From assembly GCA_051025295.1 (NCBI GenBank), contig JBMGJV010000002.1: a stretch of 64,000 nt of DNA; one strand, given 5' to 3'. This document shows positions 50,806-59,425 of the stretch, piece after piece (position 1 is the first letter of the stretch; each line of letters begins with the position of its first letter). This DNA comes from KBS-83 sp051025295. Its GTDB lineage: Bacteria > Acidobacteriota > Terriglobia > Terriglobales > Acidobacteriaceae. Both the position numbers and the translations under genes were made by a program. The notes below the pieces were generated by a model. That model had not been told where the DNA came from, ran no database searches, and saw nothing but the letters and a program-made list of their open reading frames with translations.

Positions 50806-52962
50806 ATGCACGATCAGGTCTCCGGCTCCGAACTCGTCTCCTTTGGCCCCTACGAGGCAGATCTGCGGACCGGCGAACTGCGTCGGCAGGGCGTCCTGAT
50901 CCGCATTCCCGGGCAGTCGTTCCAGGTGCTCAGCCTCCTGCTCGCCCGCCCCGGTGAACTCGTCTCCCGCCAGGAACTCCAGAAAGCGCTCTGGCCCGGC
51001 GACTCCTTTGGCGACTTCGACCACGGCCTCAACAAAGCAGTCAACCGCCTCCGCGAAGCGCTCCGCGACGGCGCGGCCACGCCTCTCTTTATCGAAACCC
51101 TGCCTCGCCGCGGCTATCGCTTCATCGCAGAAGTGCGCCCCCTCGCCACCGCGCGCGACGACTCACCTCCGCCCCCCGTCCCCGTCATCCATCCGGCTGC
51201 GCCATCCGCCCCCGTCGAGCTCCCGCCCGAGGTCACTGCCCCATCCAAGCCGCGCCGTCGTCAGGGTGTCGTCGCGCTCGCCGTCGTCGCGGCTCTCCTG
51301 CTCGTCGCGCTTGTCATGGGCGTCTTCGCCATCGTCCGCGCGCGCACTCACACCCGGCCAGAGGCCGCTCCCCGCCTGCGCCCCGTCCCGCTCACCGCGC
51401 TGCCCGGCAATGAGGTCCGGCCTTCGCTCTCGCCCGATGGCAGCGAGGTCGTCTTCTCCTGGGATCAGGGCCGCCCCGATAAGCGTGCCGACCTCTTCCT
51501 CAAAGTGATCGGTGCCGAGCGCGTCCAGCAACTCACCCACAAGCCTGCTGAACTGCTGACCCCTGCCTTCTCGCCCGACGGCCGCAACATCGCCTTCCTC
51601 CGCCTCGCCGCCGAGAACGACGCCGACAACGGTCTCTTCGTCATCCCCGCGATCGGCGGGGCGGAGCGCTGGCTCGCCATGAGCACCTTCGGCGTCAACG
51701 AACACAACATGCTGAGCTGGTCTCCCGACAGCCGCACCGTCGTCTTCTCCGACGTCGGTGGCATCGAAGCCGTGAACGTCGCAACAGAAGAGATCCATCA
51801 CATCTACAAGCCGCACGACTGTTCATGGACGAACCCCGCGGTTGCGCCCGATGGCCGCATCGCGTTCACCTGCTACGACAACGGGCGCAGCTCCATCCGA
51901 ATCATCTCGACGAGTGGCGACGGCGCGCGCCAGCTCACGTCCTTCTTCGGCTTTGCCCCGGCGCTTGCCTGGACAGAGGATGGCAGCCACATCGTGTTCG
52001 ATCGCGATGGTTCTCTCGAGACCATCTCTGCCAATGGCGGTGAGCCGCAGACCCTCGAAGGTGCGCACGATGCCTCCGCCCCGTCCATTGCTCTGCGGGG
52101 CGGGCAGCTTGCCTACGCGCAATCCACCTTGAACACCAACCTCTGGCGCGTCACGCTCAAGGGACCTGCCGTCGGCAACGCGCAGCTGCTCGAGGCAAGC
52201 TCCACCGGCGAGAGGGAGCCGGACATCTCCCCCGACGGCCAACGACTCGCCTTCGTCTCTGCACGATCCGGCAGCGAACAGGTGTGGGTGTCCAACCTCG
52301 ACGGCAGCGATGCCCTCGAGATCACCCAAACGCATTCCCTCACTGGCAGCCCGCGCTGGTCGCCCGACGGCAAACACATCGCCTACGATTCGCGTGACTG
52401 CGGCCGCCCCTGCCTCTACATCGTCGAAGCCGGCAAAGGCGCAGCGACTGTTATCCCGGCACCCGGGCTCGACGCAAGCATGCCTAACTGGTCGCGCGAT
52501 GGCCGCTCACTCTACTTCAATGGCGAAAGCAGCGGTCGCAGCGCTCTTTACAAAATCGCTGTGAGCGGCGGCGCCGCCATACTCGTCAGCCAGCGCGCCG
52601 GATTCAACGCGCAGGAGAGCCGCGACGGCACAAAGCTGTACTTCGCCTCAGCAGTCGAGAATGGTGAGCTGGTCGCGCTTACCGTAGCCACAGGTCAGGA
52701 AGCCGTGCTCCCCGCCATGCCGCGTGTCCGGTCGCCCTGTGACTGGGCGCTCGCCTCCGATGGCATCGACTTCGTGGACCTGCAGACACACAGCGTCGGC
52801 TTCTACAGCTTCCGCACTGGCAAGGTCGAGAAGCGGCTCACCCTGCCCCGCCCGCCAAAGTACTGGGGCGGCGTCTCCCTCTCGCCGGACGAAACCTGGC
52901 TCGCCTACTCCCAGGTCGATCACGAAGAGAGCGACCTGATGCTGGTCGAAGACTTCCGCTGA
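50806..52962 (+). CDS. winged-helix DNA-binding protein with TolB-like beta-propeller
   Basis: This 718-residue protein has an OmpR/PhoB-type winged helix (about 8-105): ELRRQGVLIRIPGQSFQVLSLLLARPGELVSRQELQKALWP, ending GYRFIAEV. A Pro-rich linker and a single membrane helix (VALAVVAALLLVALVMGVFAIV, about 150-175) follow. The rest is a PD40/WD40-like propeller with repeated SPDG motifs (SPDGSEVVFSWD, SPDGRNIAFLRL, SPDGQRLAFVSA). This is the CadC-like, TolB-fused regulator class abundant in acidobacteria. The sensed signal and target genes are unknown. Confidence 0.9.
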   Translation: MHDQVSGSELVSFGPYEADLRTGELRRQGVLIRIPGQSFQVLSLLLARPGELVSRQELQKALWPGDSFGDFDHGLNKAVNRLREALRDGAATPLFIETLPRRGYRFIAEVRPLATARDDSPPPPVPVIHPAAPSAPVELPPEVTAPSKPRRRQGVVALAVVAALLLVALVMGVFAIVRARTHTRPEAAPRLRPVPLTALPGNEVRPSLSPDGSEVVFSWDQGRPDKRADLFLKVIGAERVQQLTHKPAELLTPAFSPDGRNIAFLRLAAENDADNGLFVIPAIGGAERWLAMSTFGVNEHNMLSWSPDSRTVVFSDVGGIEAVNVATEEIHHIYKPHDCSWTNPAVAPDGRIAFTCYDNGRSSIRIISTSGDGARQLTSFFGFAPALAWTEDGSHIVFDRDGSLETISANGGEPQTLEGAHDASAPSIALRGGQLAYAQSTLNTNLWRVTLKGPAVGNAQLLEASSTGEREPDISPDGQRLAFVSARSGSEQVWVSNLDGSDALEITQTHSLTGSPRWSPDGKHIAYDSRDCGRPCLYIVEAGKGAATVIPAPGLDASMPNWSRDGRSLYFNGESSGRSALYKIAVSGGAAILVSQRAGFNAQESRDGTKLYFASAVENGELVALTVATGQEAVLPAMPRVRSPCDWALASDGIDFVDLQTHSVGFYSFRTGKVEKRLTLPRPPKYWGGVSLSPDETWLAYSQVDHEESDLMLVEDFR

Positions 52963-52968
52963 TCCGCC

Positions 52969-53886
52969 TTAGTAAGCCGCCGGGCGCAGTGCTCTCGCGA
53001 CTGCTTCGCGATACGCCAGCGGCGGCCGCTGCAGGATCGCCCGGATCGGCGCAGGATCGCCGACCGCATCCGTCCCCAGGCTGTCCACAATGCCAGTGAT
53101 CGCGCCCGGCGGCAGCTTGCCCCGGCGCTCGATCATCGGCGCCAGCGGGCGCAGCAGACGCATGGGGATGTGCAGCTTCACCGGGTGCCTGCGCCCCAGA
53201 ACCTCGGCTGCAATGTCCGTCATCTGGTCATTGGTCAGCACGTCATCGCAGCCCACGTCATAACACTGCCCATACGCGCGCGGCTCCTCGAGCACCCCGA
53301 CGAGGTAGTAAATCAAATCGTCCACCGCGATGTTGCGATTGCGCTGCCGTGCATTCGCCATCAGCAGCGCGACGGGCTTCTTCGCATTCGCCAGCATCAT
53401 GTCGAAGCCGCGCCCGCCCACGCCCACAATCTGCCCCGGCCGCAGCACCGTCACATCCAGCCCGCTGTTCAGCAGGAACTGCTCCGCGTCCCAGCGTCCG
53501 CGTACCCACGCGCTCGGCGCATCCGGCGCGATCCCCAGGAACGTCACGTAGATCAGCCGCCGCACGTCTGCCGTGTGGCACGCGCTCACCACCGTCTCGA
53601 GCCCGCTCCGCTCCACGTCCATGAAGCCCTGGCCCGCCGCACTCGCCGGTTGTGTCGACAGCGTGTGGATCGAGAGATAGACAGCATCCACCGTCGCAAC
53701 TGCCGATGCGACCGAGCGCGCATCGCAGATGTCGCCCTGCACGATCTCGCAGCCGGCCTTCGCCAGGTCCTCGACGCGGCTCGGCGTCCGCGCCAGGCAG
53801 CGCACACGGTACCCATCGCGCAGAAGTGCCAGCGCCAGATGCCGCCCCACAAACCCCGACGCGCCCACCACCAGAAGTGTCTTCAT
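52969..53886 (-). CDS. NAD(P)-binding atypical SDR/NmrA-like protein
   Basis: This 305-residue protein begins MKTLLVVGASGFVGRHLALALLRDGYRVRCLAR, a GxxGxxG nucleotide-binding fold, followed by IVQGDICDARSV and a middle VTVLRPGQIVGVGGRGFDM. It resembles epimerase-like complex I assembly or YwnB-type proteins, which often lack a full catalytic Tyr-Lys pair. Substrate unknown. ATG 53886 is preferred over an upstream in-frame TTG. It converges on the winged-helix gene with six bases between stops. Confidence 0.8.
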   Translation of the reverse strand: MKTLLVVGASGFVGRHLALALLRDGYRVRCLARTPSRVEDLAKAGCEIVQGDICDARSVASAVATVDAVYLSIHTLSTQPASAAGQGFMDVERSGLETVVSACHTADVRRLIYVTFLGIAPDAPSAWVRGRWDAEQFLLNSGLDVTVLRPGQIVGVGGRGFDMMLANAKKPVALLMANARQRNRNIAVDDLIYYLVGVLEEPRAYGQCYDVGCDDVLTNDQMTDIAAEVLGRRHPVKLHIPMRLLRPLAPMIERRGKLPPGAITGIVDSLGTDAVGDPAPIRAILQRPPLAYREAVARALRPAAY

Positions 53887-54064
53887 CGGCAAAAGAGGAT
53901 TCCTCGGAGAGAGTTCTTAGCGCACCATGCGCGACGCTTCGTTGAAGCGCGGCGCCGCGGCGCCGCGCCGTCGTCCCTCTCTGGGAACGCTAAACGTAAC
54001 CCGCGCCGCAAACTATGCTGCCCCGTCCGGAATCCCTTCGCGATCGTCCGGACCCGAGCCCGGC

Positions 54065-55342
54065 TTAGTCGGCCGCCTTCAACGCCCGCCAGCCGATATC
54101 GTGCCTGTAGTAGATACCTTCAAACTGAATCCGATCGATCGCCTCGTACGCCTTCGCCAGCGCCGACTTCAGATCCGGCCCGGTCGCCGTCACGCCCAGC
54201 ACGCGTCCGCCCGCCGTTACCGTTGCGCCGCCCTCGCTCGCCGTGCCCGCGTGGAACACCATCACATCCGGCACCTCCGCCGCCCGCTCCAGCCCCGTAA
54301 TCGGCAGCCCCTTGCGGAACGGCCCCGGGTACCCGCCCGAGCTCGCCACCACACACGCCGACGCGCCCGGCTTCCAGCGCAGCTCCGTGTCCGACAGCCG
54401 CCCCTCGACCGCTGCTTCCAGCGCCTCCACCAGGTCCGACTCCAGCCGCACCAGGATCGCCTGCGTCTCCGGATCGCCAAACCGCGCATTGAACTCCAGC
54501 ACCATCGGCCCGCGAGCCGTCATCATCAGCCCGCAGTACAGCACCCCCACAAACGGCGTCTCCTCCGCCCGCATCCCGTCCAGCGTCGGCTGAATAATGT
54601 GGTGCAGCACCCAGTCGCGCAGCTCGGTCGACAACATGCCGTCACGCGTGTACACCCCCATGCCGCCCGTGTTCGGCCCCGTGTCGCCCTCACCGATCCG
54701 CTTGTGATCCTGCGCCGCCGGCAGTGGCGCGGCGTGCGTCCCGTCCGTGATGACCAGAAATGACAGCTCCTCGCCCTCCAGGAACTCCTCGATCACTACC
54801 GACCGCTCCACTGCGCCCAGCAACTGCCCGTTGAACAGCCCGGCAATCGCCGCGTGCGCCTCCTCTTCGGTCTGGCAGATGATCACGCCCTTGCCCGCCG
54901 CCAGCCCATCCGCCTTCACCACAACAGGGAAATGGAAGTTCCCGAGCGCCTCCTCCGCCTCGATCTCGCTCTCGATCACCACATACGCCCCGGTCGGCAG
55001 ATTGTGCCGCTGCAGGAATCGCTTAGTGAACGCCTTGCTCGTCTCGAGCTCCGCAGCCGCCCGCGTCGGCCCAAACGCCTTCACCCCGCGCTGCTTCAGC
55101 GCATCCACCAACCCCAGCGACAGCGGCAGCTCCGGCCCCACCACCACCAGCCCCGGCCCCTCCTGCTCCACCAGCCGCAGCAGCGCCTCCAGGCTCCCCT
55201 GATCGACCGGCAGGCAACGCGCAATCTCGGCGATCCCAGCATTGCCCGGCGCACACACCACCTCGGTCACTCGCGGCGACCTCCGGATCGCCCACACCAG
55301 CGCATGCTCCCGTCCCCCGCCACCAATCACCAGAACCTTCAT
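54065..55342 (-). CDS. purD: phosphoribosylamine-glycine ligase
   Basis: This 425-residue ATP-grasp enzyme joins glycine to phosphoribosylamine in purine synthesis. It begins MKVLVIGGGGREHALVWAI, typical of PurD; the ATP-grasp region has FPVVVKADGLAAGKGVIIC and EEFLEGEELSFLVITDG, and the signature RFGDPETQ is present. No other pur genes are adjacent. The 178 bases before its downstream neighbour hold nothing I can name. Confidence 0.96.
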   Translation of the reverse strand: MKVLVIGGGGREHALVWAIRRSPRVTEVVCAPGNAGIAEIARCLPVDQGSLEALLRLVEQEGPGLVVVGPELPLSLGLVDALKQRGVKAFGPTRAAAELETSKAFTKRFLQRHNLPTGAYVVIESEIEAEEALGNFHFPVVVKADGLAAGKGVIICQTEEEAHAAIAGLFNGQLLGAVERSVVIEEFLEGEELSFLVITDGTHAAPLPAAQDHKRIGEGDTGPNTGGMGVYTRDGMLSTELRDWVLHHIIQPTLDGMRAEETPFVGVLYCGLMMTARGPMVLEFNARFGDPETQAILVRLESDLVEALEAAVEGRLSDTELRWKPGASACVVASSGGYPGPFRKGLPITGLERAAEVPDVMVFHAGTASEGGATVTAGGRVLGVTATGPDLKSALAKAYEAIDRIQFEGIYYRHDIGWRALKAAD

Positions 55343-55384
55343 CGTTGTCTCGCTCTCCCGCTCCCTAGCTTACGGCTCAGAGAC

Positions 55385-55417
55385 AGGGATCAGGGCACAG
55401 GGGGTCAGGGATCAGGG
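55385..55417 (+). repeat. heptamer repeat, GGGATCA-type
   Basis: Degenerate units GGGATCA, GGGCACA, GGGGGTCA and GGGATCA run in the 344-base gap between purD and hsp20. The rest of that gap holds a palindromic element, a GAAGCTA repeat and the hsp20 promoter region. Confidence 0.8.
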
Positions 55418-55444
55418 AGCCTCAACAAGCAGGAGCGCCGGTGC

Positions 55445-55470
55445 CCCATCCTGAGCAAGACGAGGGTGGG
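55445..55470. repeat. palindromic element, GTGCCCCATCC type (diverged copy)
   Basis: CCCATCCT (55445-55452) can pair with AGGGTGGG (55463-55470) across a ten-base loop. It shares GTGCCCCATCC and AGGGTGGG with the element at 46764-46790, so both are probably copies of one dispersed hairpin. Confidence 0.6.
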
Positions 55471-55520
55471 TCCACTCCCTGAGCGGCCCCCGAAAGCGAG
55501 TACCCCCCGCAGGTCAGCCA

Positions 55521-55541
55521 GAAGCTAGGAGCCCGAAGCTC
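55521..55541 (+). repeat. heptamer repeat, GAAGCTA-type (three units)
   Basis: GAAGCTA, GGAGCCC and GAAGCTC form a short degenerate array of the same family as the eight-unit array at 5953-6008. Confidence 0.6.
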
Positions 55542-55572
55542 CTCCCAACCCCTCGGACCCGTTGCTTTAGAT

Positions 55573-55595
55573 ATATGAGTAGACATCACTCATAT
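55573..55595. promoter_or_regulatory. HAIR-like inverted repeat (candidate HspR operator) before hsp20
   Basis: ATATGAGT (55573-55580) and ACTCATAT (55588-55595) form a perfect inverted repeat with a seven-base spacer. The inner GAGT-N7-ACTC and its spacing are those of the HAIR element bound by HspR (CTTGAGT-N7-ACTCAAG). A perfect TATAAT at 55593-55598 overlaps its right half, so a bound repressor would block the promoter. The distance to the hsp20 ATG is about 92 bases. No hspR gene is in this window. Confidence 0.65.
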
Positions 55596-55686
55596 AATCT
55601 GCAACTATGCATGCATAGCCTGCGTCTATACACATGCAGGCCGGGAAGACCGCCCGCCAAACATCGCAATCGCAAGGAGAACCACC

Positions 55687-56196
55687 ATGGCTGTCGTTCG
55701 TTTCGATCCCCTCCGCGAGGTCGTCGCTCTTCAGAGCCGCCTCAACTCGCTCTTCCAGAACTACGGGCCGAGCCAGGACGGCTCCGAAGCCCTCGCCGCC
55801 GCCAGCTTCGCTCCGCCCGTCGACATCTACGAGGACGAGCAGAAGCTCGTACTCAAGCTCGAGGTCCCGGGCGTTAAGCAGGAAGACCTCGACATCCAGG
55901 TCGAGAACCGCACCCTGACCGTCCGCGGCGAGCGCAAGTTCGCCAACGAGGAGAAGCAGGAGAACTTCCACCGCGTCGAGCACCGCTACGGCACCTTCGC
56001 CCGCACCTTCACGCTGCCCAGCACCGTGGACCCGGAGAATGTCCAGGCCACCTACGACGCTGGCGTGCTGACCCTCAGCCTCAGCAAGAAGCCCGAAGCC
56101 AAGCCCCGCCAGATCAAGATCGGCGTCGGCTCCGCCAATGGCCAGAAGCACGTCGAAGCCGGCAACCAGACCAGCAACCAGACCAGCGCCGCCTAA
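55687..56196 (+). CDS. small heat-shock protein of the Hsp20/alpha-crystallin family
   Basis: This 169-residue cytosolic holdase has an alpha-crystallin domain at about 42-145: PPVDIYEDEQKLVLKLEVPGVKQEDLDIQVEN, RKFANEEKQENFHRVEHRYGTFARTFTLP and ATYDAGVLTLSLSKKPEAKP with the conserved A-x-x-x-G-V-L signature. The N-terminal arm FDPLREVVALQSRLNSLF is typical of bacterial Hsp20. The C-terminal tail is Gln/Asn-rich. ATG 55687 follows AAGGAGA. It is upstream of clpB in the same direction, with a HAIR-like operator before it. Confidence 0.94.
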   Translation: MAVVRFDPLREVVALQSRLNSLFQNYGPSQDGSEALAAASFAPPVDIYEDEQKLVLKLEVPGVKQEDLDIQVENRTLTVRGERKFANEEKQENFHRVEHRYGTFARTFTLPSTVDPENVQATYDAGVLTLSLSKKPEAKPRQIKIGVGSANGQKHVEAGNQTSNQTSAA

Positions 56197-56224
56197 GAGC
56201 AGGGAAGTAGGAAGCCAATTCGGG

Positions 56225-56255
56225 GGTGCCCATCCGAGTAGCTCGGGTGGGCACC
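56225..56255. terminator. hairpin after hsp20, palindromic element type
   Basis: GGTGCCCATCCGAG (56225-56238) pairs with CTCGGGTGGGCACC (56242-56255) around a TAG loop, with one G-T pair. A T-containing tail follows. It shares the GTGCCC-ATCC core with elements at 46.8 and 55.4 kb and may serve as terminator between hsp20 and clpB. Confidence 0.7.
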
Positions 56256-56330
56256 TTCCGCATTTCAATCGCCCGCCGTCCGCACTCCGCTCGCGCCACA
56301 GCGAACACAATCAGCGCAACCGACCTGCGA

Positions 56331-56358
56331 GAGGCTAGGAGCTAGTAGCTGGAAGCTC
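56331..56358 (+). repeat. heptamer repeat, GAAGCTA-type (degenerate)
   Basis: Units GAGGCTA, GGAGCTA, GTAGCTG and GAAGCTC lie 46 bases before clpB. They share the seven-base period with the arrays at 5.95 and 55.5 kb. Confidence 0.65.
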
Positions 56359-56403
56359 CAACGCGCCTCCGCGAATCTAACGAAGTAAAGGTACAAATCA
56401 CCC

Positions 56404-59088
56404 ATGGCCATCCGTTGGGACAAATTCACCGTCAAGTCGCAGGAAGCCGTTCAGGCCGCCACCAATCTCGCGCTCGAAAACGGCAATCCTGAGCTGACCC
56501 CCATCCACCTGCTCGCCGCGCTCCTCACCGACCGCGAAGGCATCGTCGTGCCCGTGCTGCAGAAGATCGGCGTCCCCACTGAGCAGCTCACCGCCCGCGC
56601 CAACGACGCACTCGCCCGCCTGCCCAAGGTCGGCGGCGGCAGCTCGCAGCCCGGGCTCTCGAACACCGCGCAGAAGGTCCTCGACCGCGCCTTCAAGGAA
56701 GCAGCCGACTTCAAGGACGAGTACGTCTCGACCGAGCACCTGCTCCTCGCCCTCACCGAACAGAAGGGTGACCCCTCACGCGATCTGCTCGCCTCGCTCG
56801 GCGCCACGCATGAGTCCGTCCTCCAGGCCCTGACCACCGTTCGCGGCAACCAGCGCGTCACCGACCAGAACCCCGAGTCCAAGTTCCAGGCCCTCGAAAA
56901 ATTCGCCAAGGACCTCACCGGCCTCGCGCGCCGCGGCAAGCTCGACCCCGTCATTGGCCGCGATGAAGAGATCCGCCGCGTCGTCCAGGTGCTCAGCCGC
57001 CGCACCAAGAACAATCCCGTCCTCATCGGCGAGCCCGGCGTCGGCAAGACTGCCATCGTCGAAGGCCTCGCGCGCCGCATCATCTCGGGCGACGTCCCTG
57101 AAGTGCTGCGCGACAAGCGCGTCATCTCGCTCGACCTCGGCTCCATGCTCGCCGGCGCCAAGTACCGCGGCGAATTCGAAGACCGCCTCAAGTCCGTCCT
57201 CAAGGAGATCGAAGACTCCCACGGCGAGATCATCCTCTTCATCGACGAGCTGCACACGCTCGTCGGTGCCGGTGCCGCCGAAGGCGCCATCGATGCCTCG
57301 AACATGCTCAAGCCTGCACTTGCCCGCGGCGAGCTGCGCGCCATCGGCGCCACCACGCTCAACGAGTACCGCAAGTACATCGAGAAGGACGCCGCACTCG
57401 AACGCCGCTTCCAGATCGTTTACGTGGGCGAGCCCAACGTCGAGGACACCATTGCCATCCTTCGCGGCCTGAAGGAGCGCTACGAAGCCCACCACAAGGT
57501 CCGCATCAAGGACTCGGCCATCGTCGCCGCCGCAACACTCAGCCACCGTTACATTTCGGACCGCTTCCTCCCCGACAAGGCCATCGACCTGGTCGACGAG
57601 GCCGCCGCCGCGCTCGCGATCCAGATCGGCTCCGTGCCGGAAGAGATCGACACGCTCGACCGCGAGGCCACCTCGCTTGAGATCGAGAAGGCCGCCCTCA
57701 GGCGCGAGACCGACCCGAACTCCCAGGAGCGCCTCGAAGTCGTCGAGCGCGAGCTCGCCGCAGTCAAGGAGCGCGCCACCGGCCTGCGCGCCCTCTGGCA
57801 GCAGGAGCGTGGCACCATCCAGCGCGTCTCCGAGTTGAAGCAGGAGGTCGAAGCCCTGCGCTTCGAGATGGAAGAGCAGACCCGCAAGGGCAATCTCGAG
57901 CGCTCTGCCGCCATCCAGTACGGTGAGCTGCCGCGCGCCGAGGCCGAGCTGCGCAAGCTCAACGCCGCGCAGGACGCCGACACCGATGCCGCCAAGACCG
58001 GCGCCCGCAAGCGCATGCTCAAGGAAGAGGTCGACGAGGAAGACATCGCCTCCATCGTCAGCAAGTGGACCGGCATCCCCGTCTCCAAAATGCTGGAAGG
58101 CGAAGTGTCGAAGCTCGTCCAGATGGAAGCCCGTCTGCGCGAGCGCGTCGTCGGTCAGGACGACGCACTCACCGTCGTCGCCAACGCGATCCGTCGCTCA
58201 CGCGCGGGTCTCAGCGACCCCAAGCGCCCCATCGGCAGCTTCATCTTCCTCGGCCCCACCGGCGTCGGCAAAACCGAGACCGCCCGCGCCCTCGCCGAGT
58301 TCCTCTTCGACGACGAGCAGGCCATGGTCCGCATCGACATGTCCGAATACATGGAGAAGCATGCCGTCGCCCGCCTCATCGGCGCGCCTCCCGGCTACAT
58401 CGGCTTCGACGAAGGCGGCCAGCTCACTGAGGCCATCCGCCGCCGCCCCTACGCCGTCATCCTCTTCGACGAGATCGAGAAGGCGCACCCGGATGTCTTC
58501 AACGTGCTCCTCCAGGTGCTCGACGATGGCCGCCTCACCGACTCAAAGGGCCGCACCGTCGACTTCAAAAACACGGTCCTCATCATGACCTCGAACCTCG
58601 GCGCGCAGGCGCTCAACGCCGAGGCCCTGCGCGACGAAGCCTCCTTCGACCTCGCCCGCGACCAGGTCATGGACGTCCTCAAGCAGCACTTCCGCCCAGA
58701 GTTCCTCAACCGCGTTGATGACATCGTCATCTTCCGGCCACTCGGCGAAGAGCAGCTCGCCCACATCATCGACCTGCGGCTCCAGGACCTGAAAAAGCTG
58801 CTGGCCGACCGCAAGATCACCATCGAGCTCACCGACGGAGCACGCCACCAGCTTCTGATGACCGGGTACGACCGGGCCTACGGTGCCCGCCCGCTCAAGC
58901 GCGCCATCCAGCGGCTCATCCAGGACCCGCTCGCCATCAAGATCCTTGACGGTGAGGTCCTCCACGGCGACACCATCCGGGTCGATGCCGACCCGCTCAA
59001 CAACCGGCTCACCTTCGAGGTCGTCGGCCGCGACCGCTCGGAAGAGCCCGCAGCCGTCGCCGCCGAAGCCGCCGCCCGCACCCGCTAA
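56404..59088 (+). CDS. clpB: ATP-dependent disaggregase ClpB
   Basis: This 894-residue Hsp100 protein has a Clp N-domain (1-150), a first AAA+ module with GEPGVGKT near residue 208 and IILFIDELHTLVGAG, a middle coiled-coil domain (about 405-530, rich in Glu, Arg and Leu), and a second AAA+ module with GPTGVGKT near 616 and ILFDEIEKAHPDVFNVLLQ. The GYIGFDEGGQLTE pore loop is present. It rescues aggregated proteins with DnaK and Hsp20. It is about 35 residues longer than the E. coli protein, partly in the C-terminal tail. A strong terminator follows. Confidence 0.96.
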   Translation: MAIRWDKFTVKSQEAVQAATNLALENGNPELTPIHLLAALLTDREGIVVPVLQKIGVPTEQLTARANDALARLPKVGGGSSQPGLSNTAQKVLDRAFKEAADFKDEYVSTEHLLLALTEQKGDPSRDLLASLGATHESVLQALTTVRGNQRVTDQNPESKFQALEKFAKDLTGLARRGKLDPVIGRDEEIRRVVQVLSRRTKNNPVLIGEPGVGKTAIVEGLARRIISGDVPEVLRDKRVISLDLGSMLAGAKYRGEFEDRLKSVLKEIEDSHGEIILFIDELHTLVGAGAAEGAIDASNMLKPALARGELRAIGATTLNEYRKYIEKDAALERRFQIVYVGEPNVEDTIAILRGLKERYEAHHKVRIKDSAIVAAATLSHRYISDRFLPDKAIDLVDEAAAALAIQIGSVPEEIDTLDREATSLEIEKAALRRETDPNSQERLEVVERELAAVKERATGLRALWQQERGTIQRVSELKQEVEALRFEMEEQTRKGNLERSAAIQYGELPRAEAELRKLNAAQDADTDAAKTGARKRMLKEEVDEEDIASIVSKWTGIPVSKMLEGEVSKLVQMEARLRERVVGQDDALTVVANAIRRSRAGLSDPKRPIGSFIFLGPTGVGKTETARALAEFLFDDEQAMVRIDMSEYMEKHAVARLIGAPPGYIGFDEGGQLTEAIRRRPYAVILFDEIEKAHPDVFNVLLQVLDDGRLTDSKGRTVDFKNTVLIMTSNLGAQALNAEALRDEASFDLARDQVMDVLKQHFRPEFLNRVDDIVIFRPLGEEQLAHIIDLRLQDLKKLLADRKITIELTDGARHQLLMTGYDRAYGARPLKRAIQRLIQDPLAIKILDGEVLHGDTIRVDADPLNNRLTFEVVGRDRSEEPAAVAAEAAARTR

Positions 59089-59117
59089 GACCCATCCCCA
59101 ACAACCCGCAGCAATAG

Positions 59118-59153
59118 AAAAGGGGTGAGAGCCGAAGCTCTCACCCCTTTTTT
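59118..59153. terminator. bidirectional terminator after clpB
   Basis: AAAAGGGGTGAGAGC (from 59118) pairs perfectly with its complement (59137-59151) around a CGAA loop, followed by TT. A-rich and T-rich flanks let it serve clpB and the minus-strand omega-like gene that stops at 59172. Confidence 0.95.
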
Positions 59154-59171
59154 GCGTCCGTCGGACGATGT

Positions 59172-59339
59172 CTACGACGCGGCAGGGACCTGGGACAGCT
59201 CCACCAGCACGCGGTTGATCGTCGACTCAGTCGGCGTGCTCGGCAGATGCAGCCGGCGAGTCGCCTTGCTGATCATCTGGCAGAGCTGGAAACGGTTCGG
59301 AACCTCTTTGCTTGCAGCATAGACGAGCGATGAACGCAG
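59172..59339 (-). CDS. rpoZ: RNA polymerase omega-like protein, apparent CTG start
   Basis: This 55-residue frame reads (L/M)RSSLVYAASKEVPNRFQLCQ, then MISKATRRLHLPSTPTEST and INRVLVELSQ. The NRFxLCxxxSKATRxxHxPxT pattern matches omega subunits of acidobacterial type, which I recall from family members starting MRSELVF. The aligned start is a CTG at 59337-59339. It has an AGGAGG site six bases upstream, and no ATG, GTG or TTG lies at or near this position. It may be a paralog rather than the main omega subunit. An inverted repeat lies upstream. Confidence 0.75.
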   Translation of the reverse strand: MRSSLVYAASKEVPNRFQLCQMISKATRRLHLPSTPTESTINRVLVELSQVPAAS

Positions 59340-59376
59340 TTGGGGCCTCCTCGGCCTGGTGCGGGGAATAAAACGT

Positions 59377-59421
59377 GAACAGTCGGTTCGGGGATCTTTG
59401 TCAGAACAACTGCGACTGTTC
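59377..59421 (-). promoter_or_regulatory. alternative-hairpin leader upstream of omega-like gene
   Basis: GAACAGTCG (59377-59385) faces CGACTGTTC (59413-59421) 27 bases away, a perfect nine-base stem. On the minus strand the first arm can instead pair its GAACA with a nearer TGTTC, so two exclusive folds are possible. A T-rich stretch follows the distal hairpin. It lies between the receiver-like stop and the omega start, suiting a terminator or attenuator. Confidence 0.5.
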
Positions 59422-59425
59422 CAGT

